From: Lepidurus packardi
Lineage: Eukaryota > Arthropoda > Branchiopoda > Notostraca > Triopsidae
DNA: 64,000 nt
Assembly: GCA_023053545.1 (NCBI GenBank)
Contig: JAKZAN010000081.1
Location: forward strand, 1 to 64,000
Direction of reading: 5' to 3'
A program made the translations under genes and the position numbers. Position 1 is the first letter of the stretch. Every line of letters starts with the position of its first letter. Of this stretch, positions 30,690 to 44,800 are shown in pieces. The notes beneath the pieces were generated by a model. That model was not told the origin of the DNA, ran no database searches, and was given only the letters and a program-made list of their open reading frames with translations.

Positions 30690-33600
30690 TTCCTTACGGA
30701 CTGAAATAATTCCTTACTGACTGAAATAATTCCTTACTGACTGAATTAATTCCTTACGGACTGAATTAATTCCTTACAGACTGAATTAATTCCTTACGGA
30801 CTGAATTAATTCCTTACGGACTTAATTAATTCCTTACGGACTATATTAATTCCTTACGGACTGAATTAATTCATTACGGACTGAATTAATTCCTTACGGA
30901 CTGAATTAATTCCTTACGGACTGAATCAATTCCTTACGGACTGAATCAATTCCTTACGGACTGAATTAATTCATTACGGACTGAATTAATTCCTTACGGA
31001 CTGAATTAAATCCTTACGGACTGAATTAATTCCTTACGGACTGAATTAATTCCTTACGGACTGAAATAATTCCTTACTGACTGAAATAATTCTTTACTGA
31101 CTGAATTAATTCCTTACGGACTGAACTAATTCCTTACGGACTGAATTAATTCCTTACGGACTGAATTAATTCCTTACGGACTGAATTAATTCTTTAGGAT
31201 TGATTGAATTCCATTCTTACTGAAATAATTCCTTACGGACTGAATTAATTCCTTACGGACTGAATTAATTCTTTAGGATTGATTGAATTCCATTCTTACT
31301 GAATTAATTCCTTACGGACTGAATTATTTCCTTACGGACTGAATTAATTCTTTAGGATTGATTGAATTCCATTCTTACTGAAATAATTCCTTACGGACTG
31401 AATCAATTCCTTACGGACTGAATTAATTCCTTACGGACTGAATTAATTCCTTACGGACTGAATTAATTCTTTAGGATTGATTGAATTCCATTCTTACTGA
31501 ATTAATTCCTTACGGACTGAATTAATTCCTTACGTACTGAAGTTATTAGTTACGGATTGAATTAATTCCTTACGGATTGAATTAATTCCTTACGGACTGA
31601 ATTAATACCTTACGGACTGAATTAAATCCTTACGGACTGAATTAATTCCTTAAGGACTTAATTAATTCCTTACGGACTGAATAAATTCTTTAGGATTGAT
31701 TGAATTCCATTCTTACTGAATTAATTCCTTACGGACTGAATTAATTCCTTACGTACTGAAGTTATTAGTTACGGATTGAATTAATTCCTTACGGACTGAA
31801 TTAATTCCTTACGGACTGAATTAATACCTTACGGACTGAATTAAATCCTTACGGACTGAATTAATTCCTTACGGACTTAATTAATTCCTTACAGACTTAA
31901 TTAATTCCTTACGGACTATATTAATTCCTTACTGACTGAATTAATTCATTACGGACTGAATTAATTCCTTACGGACTGAATTAATTCCTTACGGAATGAA
32001 TCAATTCCTTACGGACTGAATTAATTCCTTACGGACTGAATTAATTCCTTACGGACTGAATCATTTCCTTACGGACTGAATTAATTCTTTAGGATTGATT
32101 GAATTCCTTTCTTACTGAATTAATTTCATACGGACGGAATTAATTCTTTACGGTCTGAATTAATTCCGTACGGATTTAATTAATTCCTTACGGACTGAAA
32201 TAATTCCTTACGGACTGAATTAAGTCCTTACGGACTGAATCAATTCCTTACAGACTGAATTAATTCCTTACGGACTGAATTAATTCCTTACGGACTGAAT
32301 TAATTCCTTACGGACTTAATTAATTCCTTACGGACTATATTAATTCCTTACGGACTGAATTAATTCATTACGGACTGAATTAATTCCTTACGGACTGAAT
32401 TAATTCCTTACGGACTGAATCAATTCCTTACGGACTGAACTAATTCATTACGGACTGAATTAATTCCTTACGGACTGAATTAAATCCTTACGGACTGAAT
32501 TAATTCCTTACGGACTGAATTAATTCCTTACGGACTGAAATAATTCCTTACTGACTGAAATAATTCTTTACTGACTGAATTAATTCCTTACGGACTGAAC
32601 TAATTCCTTACGGACTGAATTAATTCCTTACGGACTGAATTAATTCCTTACGGACTGAATTAATTCTTTAGGATTGATTGAATTCCATTCTTACTGAAAT
32701 AATTCCTTACGGACTGAATTAATTCCTTACGGACTGAATTAATTCTTTAGGATTGATTGAATTCCATTCTTACTGAATTAATTCCTTACGGACTGAATTA
32801 TTTCCTTACGGACTGAATTAATTCTTTAGGATTGATTGAATTCCATTCTTACTGAAATAATTCCTTACGGACTGAATTAATTCCTTACGGACTGAATCAA
32901 TTCCTTACGGACTGAATTAATTCCTTACGGACTGAATTAATTCCTTACGGACTGAATTAATACCTTACGGACTGAATTAAATCCTTACGGACTGAAATAA
33001 TTCCTTACGGACTTAATTAATTCCTTACGGACTGAATTAATTCCTTACGGACTGAATTAATTCCTTACGGACGGAATTAATTCTTTACGGACTTAATTAA
33101 TTCCTTACGGACTTAATGAATTCCTTACGTACTTAATTAATTCTTTACGGTCTGAATTAATTTCTTACGGACTGAATTATTTCCTTACGGACTGAATTAA
33201 TTCCTTACGGACTGAATTAATACCTTACGGACTGAATTAAATCCTTACGGACTGAATTAATTCCTTACGGACTGAATTAATTCCTTACGGACTGAAATAA
33301 TTCCTTACTGACTGAAATAATTCCTTACTGACTGAATTAATTCCTTACGGACTGAATTAATTCCTTACGGACTGAATTAATTCCCTACGGACTGAATTAA
33401 TTCCTTACGGACTTAATTAATTCCTTACGGACTATATTAATTCCTTACGGACTGTATAAATTCATTACGGACTGAATTAATTCCTTACGGACTGAATTAA
33501 TTCCTTACGGACTGAATCAATTCCTTACGGACTGAATTAATTCATTACGGACTGAATTAATTCCTTACGGACTGAATTAAATCCTTACGGACTGAATTAA

Positions 33601-36600
33601 TTCCTTACGGACTGAATTAATTCCTTACGGACTGAAATAATTCCTTACTGACTGAAATAATTCTTTACTGACTGAATTAATTCCTTACGGACTGAACTAA
33701 TTCCTTACGGACTGAATTAATTCCTTACGGACTGAATTAATTCCTTACGGACTGAATTAATTCTTTAGGATTGATTGAATTCCATTCTTACTGAAATAAT
33801 TCCTTACGGACTGAATTAATTCCTTACGGACTGAATTAATTCTTTAGGATTGATTGAATTCCATTCTTACTGAATTAATTCCTTACGGACTGAATTATTT
33901 CCTTACGGACTGAATTAATTCTTTAGGATTGATTGAATTCCATTCTTACTGAAATAATTCCTTACGGACTGAATTAATTCCTTACGGACTGAATCAATTC
34001 CTTACGGACTGAATTAATTCCTTACGGACTGAATTAATTCCTTACGGACTGAATTAATACCTTACGGACTGAATTAAATCCTTACGGACTGAAATAATTC
34101 CTTACGGACTTAATTAATTCCTTACGGACTGAATTAATTCCTTACGGACTGAATTAATTCCTTACGGACGGAATTAATTCTTTACGGACTTAATTAATTC
34201 CTTACGGACTTAATGAATTCCTTACGTACTTAATTAATTCTTTACGGTCTGAATTAATTTCTTACGGACTGAATTATTTCCTTACGGACTGAATTAATTC
34301 CTTACGGACTGAATTAATACCTTACGGACTGAATTAAATCCTTACGGACTGAATTAATTCCTTACGGACTGAATTAATTCCTTACGGACTGAAATAATTC
34401 CTTACTGACTGAAATAATTCCTTACTGACTGAATTAATTCCTTACGGACTGAACTAATTCCTTACGGACTGAATTAATTCCTTACGGACTGAATTAATTC
34501 TTTAGGATTGATTGAATTCCATTCTTACTGAAATAATTCCTTACGGACTGAATTAATTCCTTACGGACTGAATTAATTCTTTAGGATTGATTGAATTCCA
34601 TTCTTACTGAAATAATTCCTTACGGACTGAATTAATTCCTTACGGACTGAATCAATTCCTTACGGACTGAATTAATTCCTTACGGACTGAATTAATTCCT
34701 TACGGACCTTACGGACTGAATTAAATCCTTACGGACTGAAATAATTCCTTACGGACTTAATTAATTCCTTACGGACTGAAATAATTCCTTACGGACTTAA
34801 TTAATTCCTTACGGACTGAATTAATTCCTTACGGACTGAATTAATTCCTTACGGACGGAATTAATTCTTTACGGACTTAATTAATTCCTTACGGACTTAA
34901 TGAATTCCTTACGTACTTAATTAATTCTTTACGGTCTGAATTAATTTCTTACGGACTGAATTATTTCCTTACGGACTGAATTAATTCCTTACGGACTGAA
35001 TTAATACCTTACGGACTGAATTAAATACTTACGGACTGAATTAATTCCTTACGGACTGAATTAATTCCTTACGGACTGAAATAATTCCTTACTGACTGAA
35101 ATAATTCCTTACTGACTGAATTAATTCCTTACGGACTGAATTAATTCCTTACGGACTGAATTAATTCCTTACGGACTGAATTAATTCCTTACGGACTTAA
35201 TTAATTCCTTACGGACTATATTAATTCCTTACGGACTGAATTAATTCATTACGGACTGAATTAATTCCTTACGGACTGAATTAATTCCTTACGGACTGAA
35301 TCAATTCCTTACGGACTGAATCAATTCCTTACGGACTGAATTAATTCATTACGGACTGAATTAATTCCTTACGGACTGAATTAAATCCTTACGGACTGAA
35401 TTAATTCCTTACGGACTGAATTAATTCCTTACGGACTGAAATAATTCCTTACTGACTGAAATAATTCTTTACTGACTGGATTAATTCCTTACGGACTGAA
35501 CTAATTCCTTACGGACTGAATTAATTCCTTACGGACTGAATTAATTCCTTACGGACTGAATTAATTCTTTAGGATTGATTGAATTCCATTCTTACTGAAA
35601 TAATTCCTTACGGACTGAATTAATTCCTTACGGACTGAATTAATTCTTTAGGATTGATTGAATTCCATTCTTACTGAATTAATTCCTTACGGACTGAATT
35701 ATTTCCTTACGGACTGAATTAATTCTTTAGGATTGATTGAATTCCATTCTTACTGAAATAATTCCTTACGGACTGAATCAATTCCTTACGGACTGAATTA
35801 ATTCCTTACGGACTGAATTAATTCCTTACGGACTGAATTAATTCTTTAGGATTGATTGAATTCCATTCTTACTGAATTAATTCCTTACGGACTGAATTAA
35901 TTCCTTACGTACTGAAGTTATTAGTTACGGATTGAATTAATTCCTTACGGATTGAATTAATTCCTTACGGACTGAATTAATACCTTACGGACTGAATTAA
36001 ATCCTTACGGACTGAATTAATTCCTTAAGGACTTAATTAATTCCTTACGGACTGAATAAATTCTTTAGGATTGATTGAATTCCATTCTTACTGAATTAAT
36101 TCCTTACGGACTGAATTAATTCCTTACGTACTGAAGTTATTAGTTACGGATTGAATTAATTCCTTACGGACTGAATTAATTCCTTACGGACTGAATTAAT
36201 ACCTTACGGACTGAATTAAATCCTTACGGACTGAATTAATTCCTTACGGACTTAATTAATTCCTTACGGACTTAATTAATTCCTTACGGACTATATTAAT
36301 TCCTTACTGACTGAATTAATTCATTACGGACTGAATTAATTCCTTACGGACTGAATTAATTCCTTACGGAATGAATCAATTCCTTACGGACTGAATTAAT
36401 TCCTTACGGACTGAATTAATTCCTTACGGACTGAATCATTTCCTTACGGACTGAATTAATTCTTTAGGATTGATTGAATTCCTTTCTTACTGAATTAATT
36501 TCATACGGACGGAATTAATTCTTTACGGTCTGAATTAATTCCGTACGGATTTAATTAATTCCTTACGGACTGAAATAATTCCTTACGGACTGAATTAAGT

Positions 36601-37725
36601 CCTTACGGACTGAATCAATTCCTTACAGACTGAATTAATTCCTTACGGACTGAATTAATTCCTTACGGACTGAATTAATTCCTTACGGACTTAATTAATT
36701 CCTTACGGACTATATTAATTCCTTACGGACTGAATTAATTCATTACGGACTGAATTAATTCCTTACGGACTGAATTAATTCCTTACGGACTGAATCAATT
36801 CCTTACGGACTGAATTAATTCATTACGGACTGAATTAATTCCTTACGGACTGAATTAAATCCTTACGGACTGAATTAATTCCTTACGGACTGAATTAATT
36901 CCTTACGGACTGAAATAATTCCTTACTGACTGAAATAATTCTTTACTGACTGAATTAATTCCTTACGGACTGAACTAATTCCTTACGGACTGAATTAATT
37001 CCTTACGGACTGAATTAATTCCTTACGGACTGAATTAATTCTTTAGGATTGATTGAATTCCATTCTTACTGAAATAATTCCTTACGGACTGAATTAATTC
37101 CTTACGGACTGAATTAATTCTTTAGGATTGATTGAATTCCATTCTTACTGAATTAATTCCTTACGGACTGAATTATTTCCTTACGGACTGAATTAATTCT
37201 TTAGGATTGATTGAATTCCATTCTTACTGAAATAATTCCTTACGGACTGAATTAATTCCTTACGGACTGAATCAATTCCTTACGGACTGAATTAATTCCT
37301 TACGGACTGAATTAATTCCTTACGGACTGAATTAATACCTTACGGACTGAATTAAATCCTTACGGACTGAAATAATTCCTTACGGACTTAATTAATTCCT
37401 TACGGACTGAATTAATTCCTTACGGACTGAATTAATTCCTTACGGACGGAATTAATTCTTTACGGACTTAATTAATTCCTTACGGACTTAATGAATTCCT
37501 TACGTACTTAATTAATTCTTTACGGTCTGAATTAATTTCTTACGGACTGAATTATTTCCTTACGGACTGAATTAATTCCTTACGGACTGAATTAATACCT
37601 TACGGACTGAATTAAATCCTTACGGACTGAATTAATTCCTTACGGACTGAATTAATTCCTTACGGACTGAAATAATTCCTTACTGACTGAAATAATTCCT
37701 TACTGACTGAATTAATTCCTTACGG
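30690..37725. repeat. 2.65-kb satellite block repeated at offset 4,375 bp
   Basis: The stretch about 30,690-33,350 matches about 35,065-37,725 at a constant offset of 4,375 bp with only scattered single differences (for example gaactaattcat against gaattaattcat near 32,440 and 36,815). The match fails upstream near 30,690 and downstream at 33,356/37,731. The interval between the copies (33,350-35,065) is built from related blocks and includes one 10-bp deletion at about 34,708. Edges were placed by eye. Confidence 0.75.
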
Positions 37726-40700
37726 ACTGAACTAATTCCTTACGGACTGAATTAATTCCTTACGGACTGAATTAATTCTTTAGGATTGATTGAATTCCAT
37801 TCTTACTGAAATAATTCCTTACGGACTGAATTAATTCCTTACGGACTGAATTAATTCTTTAGGATTGATTGAATTCCATTCTTACTGAATTAGTTCCTTA
37901 CGGACTGAATTAATTCTTTAGGATTGATTGAATTCCATTCTTACTGAATTAATTCCTTACGGACTGAATTATTTCCTTACGGACTGAATCAATTCCTTAC
38001 GGACTGAATTAATACCTTACGGACTGAATTAAATCCTTACGGACTGAATTCATTTCCTTACGGACTTAATTTATTCCTTACGGACTATATTAATTCCTTA
38101 CGGACTGAATTAATTCTTTACGGACTGAATTAATTCCTTACGGACTGAATTAATTCCTTACGGACTGAACTAATTCCTTACGGACTGAATTAATTCCTTA
38201 CGGACTGAATTAATTCCTTACGGACTGAATTAATTCTTTAGGATTGATTGAATTCAATTTTTACTGAAATAATTCCTTACGGACTGAATTAATTCCTTAC
38301 GGACTGAATTAATTCTTTAGGATTGAATTCCATTCTTACTGAATTAATTCCTTACGGACTGAATTAATTCTTTAGGATTGATTGAATTCCATTCTTACTG
38401 AAATAATTCCTTACGGACTGAATTAATTCCTTACGGACTGAATCAATTCCTTACGGACTGAATTAATACCTTACGGACTGAATTAAATCCTTACGGACTG
38501 AATTCATTTCCTTACGGACTTAATTTATTCCCTACGGACTATATTAATTCCTTACGGACTGAATTAATTCTTTACGGACTGAATTAATTCCATACGGACT
38601 GAATTAATTCCTTACGGACTGAATTAATTCCTTACGGACGGAAATAATTCTTTACGGACTTAATTAATTCTTTACGGACTTAATTAATTCCTTACGGACT
38701 TAATGAATTCCTTACGTACTTAATTAATTCTTTACGGTCTGAATTAATTCCTTACGGACTGATTTAATTCATTATGGACTTAACTAATTCCGTAAGGAAT
38801 GAATGAATTAATTACGGACTGAGTTAATTCCTTACGGACTGAAATAATTCCTTACGGACTGAATCAATTCCTTACGGACTGAATTAATTCCTTACGGACT
38901 GAATTAATTCCTTACGGACTGAATTAATTCTTTAGGATTGATTGAATTCCATTCTTACTGAATTAATTCCTTACGGACTGAATTAATTCCTTACGTACTG
39001 AAGTTATTAGTTACGGATTGAATTAATTCCTTACGGACTGAATTAATTCCTTACGGACTGAATTAATACCTTACGGACTGAATTAAATCCTTACGGACTG
39101 AATTAATTCCTTACGGACTTAATTAATTCCTTACGGACTTAATTAATTCCTTACGGACTATATTAATTCCTTACTGACTGAATTAATTCATTACGGACTG
39201 AATTAATTCCTTACGGACTGAATTAATACCTTACGGACTGAATTTAATCCTTACGGACTGAATTAATTCCTTAAGGACTTAATTAATTCCTTACGGACTG
39301 AATAAATTCTTTAGGATTGATTGAATTCCATTCTTACTGAATTAATTCCTTACGGACTGAATTAATTCCTTACGTACTGAAGTTATTAGTTACGGATTGA
39401 ATTAATTCCTTACGGACTGAATTAATTCCTTACGGACTGAATTAATACCTTACGGACTGAATTAAATCCTTACGGCCTGAATTAATTCCTTACGGACTTA
39501 ATTAATTCCTTACGGACTTAATTAATTCCTTACGGACTATATTAATTCCTTACTGACTGAATTAATTCATTACGGACTGAATTAATTCCTTACGGACTGA
39601 ATTAATTCCTTACGGACTGAATCAATTCCTTACGGACTAAATTAATTCCTTACGGACTGAATTAATTCCTTACGGACTGAATCATTTCCTTACGGACTGA
39701 ATTAATTCTTTAGGATTGATTGAATTCCTTTCTTACTGAATTAATTTCATACGGACGGAATTAATTCTTTACGGTCTGAATTAATTCCGTACGGATTTAA
39801 TTAATTCCTTACGGACTGAAATAATTCCTTACGGACTGAATTAAGTCCTTACGGACTGAATCAATTCCTTACAGACTGAATTAATTCCTTACGGACTGAA
39901 TTAATTCCTTACGGACTGAATTAATTCCTTACGGACTTAATTAATTCCTTACGGACTATATTAATTCCTTACGGACTGAATTAATTCATTACGGACTGAA
40001 TTAATTCCTTACGGACTGAATTAATTCCTTACGGACTGAATCAATTCCTTACGGACTGAATTAATTCATTACGGACTGAATTAATTCCTTACGGACTGAA
40101 TTAATTCCTTACGGACTGAAATAATTCCTTACTGACTGAAATAATTCTTTACTTACTGAATTAATTCCTTACGGACTGAACTAATTCCTTACGGACTGAA
40201 TTAATTCCTTACGGACTGAATTAATTCCTTACGGACTGAATTAATTCTTTAGGATTGATTGAATTCCATTCTTACTGAAATAATTCCTTACGGACTGAAT
40301 TAATTCCTTACGGACTGAATTAATTCTTTAGGATTGATTGAATTCCATTCTTACTGAATTAATTCCTTACGGACTGAATTATTTCCTTACGGACTGAATT
40401 AATTCTTTAGGATTGATTGAATTCCATTCTTATTGAAATAATTCCTTACGGACTGAATTAATTCCTTACGGACTGAATCAATTCCTTACGGACTGAACTA
40501 ATTCCTTACGGACTGAATTAATTCCTTACGGACTGAATTAATTCCTTACGGACTGAATTAATTCTTTAGGATTGATTGAATTCCATTCTTACTGAAATAA
40601 TTCCTTACGGACTGAATTAATTCCTTACGGACTGAATTAATACCTTACGGACTGAATTAAATCCTTACGGCCTGAATTAATTCCTTACGGACTTAATTAA

Positions 40701-41880
40701 TTCCTTACGGACTTAATTAATTCCTTACGGACTATATTAATTCCTTACTGACTGAATTAATTCATTACGGACTGAATTAATTCCTTACGGACTGAATTAA
40801 TTCCTTACGGACTGAATCAATTCCTTACGGACTAAATTAATTCCTTACGGACTGAATTAATTCCTTACGGACTGAATCATTTCCTTACGGACTGAATTAA
40901 TTCTTTAGGATTGATTGAATTCCTTTCTTACTGAATTAATTTCATACGGACGGAATTAATTCTTTACGGTCTGAATTAATTCCGTACGGATTTAATTAAT
41001 TCCTTACGGACTGAAATAATTCCTTACGGACTGAATTAAGTCCTTACGGACTGAATCAATTCCTTACAGACTGAATTAATTCCTTACGGACTGAATTAAT
41101 TCCTTACGGACTGAATTAATTCCTTACGGACTTAATTAATTCCTTACGGACTATATTAATTCCTTACGGACTGAATTAATTCATTACGGACTGAATTAAT
41201 TCCTTACGGACTGAATTAATTCCTTACGGACTGAATCAATTCCTTACGGACTGAATTAATTCATTACGGACTGAATTAATTCCTTACGGACTGAATTAAT
41301 TCCTTACGGACTGAAATAATTCCTTACTGACTGAAATAATTCTTTACTTACTGAATTAATTCCTTACGGACTGAACTAATTCCTTACGGACTGAATTAAT
41401 TCCTTACGGACTGAATTAATTCCTTACGGACTGAATTAATTCTTTAGGATTGATTGAATTCCATTCTTACTGAAATAATTCCTTACGGACTGAATTAATT
41501 CCTTACGGACTGAATTAATTCTTTAGGATTGATTGAATTCCATTCTTACTGAATTAATTCCTTACGGACTGAATTATTTCCTTACGGACTGAATTAATTC
41601 TTTAGGATTGATTGAATTCCATTCTTATTGAAATAATTCCTTACGGACTGAATTAATTCCTTACGGACTGAATCAATTCCTTACGGACTGAATTAATTCC
41701 TTACGGACTGAATTAATTCCTTACGGACTGAATTAATTCCTTACGGACGGAATTAATTCTTTACGGACTTAATTAATTCTTTACGGACTTAATTAATTCC
41801 TTACGGACTTAATGAATTCCTTACGTACTTAATTAATTCTTTACGGTCTGAATTAATTCCTTACGGACTGATTTAATTCA

Positions 41881-44800
41881 TTATGGACTTAACTAATTCC
41901 GTAAGGAATGAATGAATTAATTACGGACTGAGTTAATTCCTTACGGACTGAAATAATTCCTTACGGACTGAATCAATTCCTTACGGACTGAATTAATTCC
42001 TTACGGACTGAATTAATTCCTTACGGACTGAATTAATTCTTTAGGATTGATTGAATTCCATTCTTACTGAATTAATTCCTTACGGACTGAATTAATTCCT
42101 TACGTACTGAAGTTATTAGTTACGGATTGAATTAATTCCTTACGGACTGAATTAATTCCTTACGGACTGAATTAATACCTTACGGACTGAATTTAATCCT
42201 TACGGACTGAATTAATTCCTTAAGGACTTAATTAATTCCTTAAGGACTGAATAAATTCTTTAGGATTGATTGAATTCCATTCTTACTGAATTAAATCCTT
42301 ACGGACTGAATTAATTCCTTACGGACTTAATTAATTCCTTACGGACTTAATTAATTCCTTACGGACTATATTAATTCCTTACTGACTGAATTAATTCATT
42401 ACGGACTGAATTAATTCCTTACGGACTGAATTAATTCCTTACGGACTGAATCAATTCCTTACGGACTGAATTAATTCCTTACGGACTGAATTAATTCCTT
42501 ACGGACTGAATCATTTCCTTACGGACTGAATTAATTCTTTAGGATTGATTGAATTCCTTTCTTACTGAATTAATTTCATACGGACGGAATTAATTCTTTA
42601 CGGTCTGAATTAATTCCGTACGGATTTAATTAATTCCTTACGGACTGAAATAATTCCTTACGGACTGAATTAAGTCCTTACGGACTGAATCAATTCCTTA
42701 CAGACTGAATTAATTCCTTACGGACTGAATTAATTCCTTACGGACTGAATTAATTCCTTACGGACTTAATTAATTCCTTACGGACTATATTAATTCCTTA
42801 CGGACTGAATTAATTCATTACGGACTGAATTAATTCCTTACGGACTGAATTAATTCCTTACGGACTGAATCAATTCCTTACGGACTGAATTAATTCATTA
42901 CGGACTGAATTAATTCTTTACGGACTGAATTAAATCCTTACGGACTGAATTAATTCCTTACGGACTGAATTAATTCCTTACGGACTGAAATAATTCCTTA
43001 CTGACTGAAATAATTCTTTACTTACTGAATTAATTCCTTACGGACTGAACTAATTCCTTACGGACTGAATTAATTCCTTACGGACTGAATTAATTCCTTA
43101 CGGACTGAATTAATTCTTTAGGATTGATTGAATTCCATTCTTACTGAAATAATTCCTTACGGACTGAATTAATTCCTTACGGACTGAATTAATTCTTTAG
43201 GATTGATTGAATTCCATTCTTACTGAATTAATTCCTTACGGACTGAATTATTTCCTTACGGACTGAATTAATTCTTTAGGATTGATTGAATTCCATTCTT
43301 ATTGAAATAATTCCTTACGGACTGAATTAATTCCTTACGGACTGAATCAATTCCTTACGGACTGAATTATTTCCTTACGGACTGAATTAATTCCTTACGG
43401 ACTGAATTAATTCCTTACGGACGGAATTAATTCTTTACGGACTTAATTAATTCTTTACGGACTTAATTAATTCCTTACGGACTTAATGAATTCCTTACGT
43501 ACTTAATTAATTCTTTACGGTCTGAATTAATTCCTTACGGACTGATTTAATTCATTATGGACTTAACTAATTCCGTAAGGAATGAATGAATTAATTACGG
43601 ACTGAGTTAATTCCTTACGGACTGAAATAATTCCTTACGGACTGAATCAATTCCTTACGGACTGAATTAATTCCTTACTTACTGAATTAATTCCTTACGG
43701 ACTGAATTAATTCTTTAGGATTGATTGAATTCCATTCTTACTGAATTAATTCCTTACGGACTGAATTAATTCCTTACGTACTGAAGTTATTAGTTACGGA
43801 TTGAATTAATTCCTTACGGACTGAATTAATTCCTTACGGACTGAATTAATACCTTACGGACTGAATTTAATCCTTACGGACTGAATTAATTCCTTACGGA
43901 CTGAATTAATTCCTTACGGACTGAATTAATTCTTTAGGATTGATTGAATTCCATTCTTACTGAAATAATTCCTTACGGACTGAATTAATTCCTTACGGAC
44001 TGAATTAATACCTTACGGACTGAATTAAATCCTTACGGCCTGAATTAATTCCTTACGGACTTAATTAATTCCTTACGGACTTAATTAATTCCTTACGGAC
44101 TATATTAATTCCTTACTGACTGAATTAATTCATTACGGACTGAATTAATTCCTTACGGACTGAATTAATTCCTTACGGACTGAATCAATTCCTTACGGAC
44201 TAAATTAATTCCTTACGGACTGAATTAATTCCTTACGGACTGAATCATTTCCTTACGGACTGAATTAATTCTTTAGGATTGATTGAATTCCTTTCTTACT
44301 GAATTAATTTCATACGGACGGAATTAATTCTTTACGGTCTGAATTAATTCCGTACGGATTTAATTAATTCCTTACGGACTGAAATAATTCCTTACGGACT
44401 GAATTAAGTCCTTACGGACTGAATCAATTCCTTACAGACTGAATTAATTCCTTACGGACTGAATTAATTCCTTACGGACTGAATTAATTCCTTACGGACT
44501 TAATTAATTCCTTACGGACTATATTAATTCCTTACGGACTGAATTAATTCATTACGGACTGAATTAATTCCTTACGGACTGAATTAATTCCTTACGGACT
44601 GAATCAATTCCTTACGGACTGAATTAATTCATTACGGACTGAATTAATTCCTTACGGACTGAATTAATTCCTTACGGACTGAAATAATTCCTTACTGACT
44701 GAAATAATTCTTTACTTACTGAATTAATTCCTTACGGACTGAACTAATTCCTTACGGACTGAATTAATTCCTTACGGACTGAATTAATTCCTTACGGACT

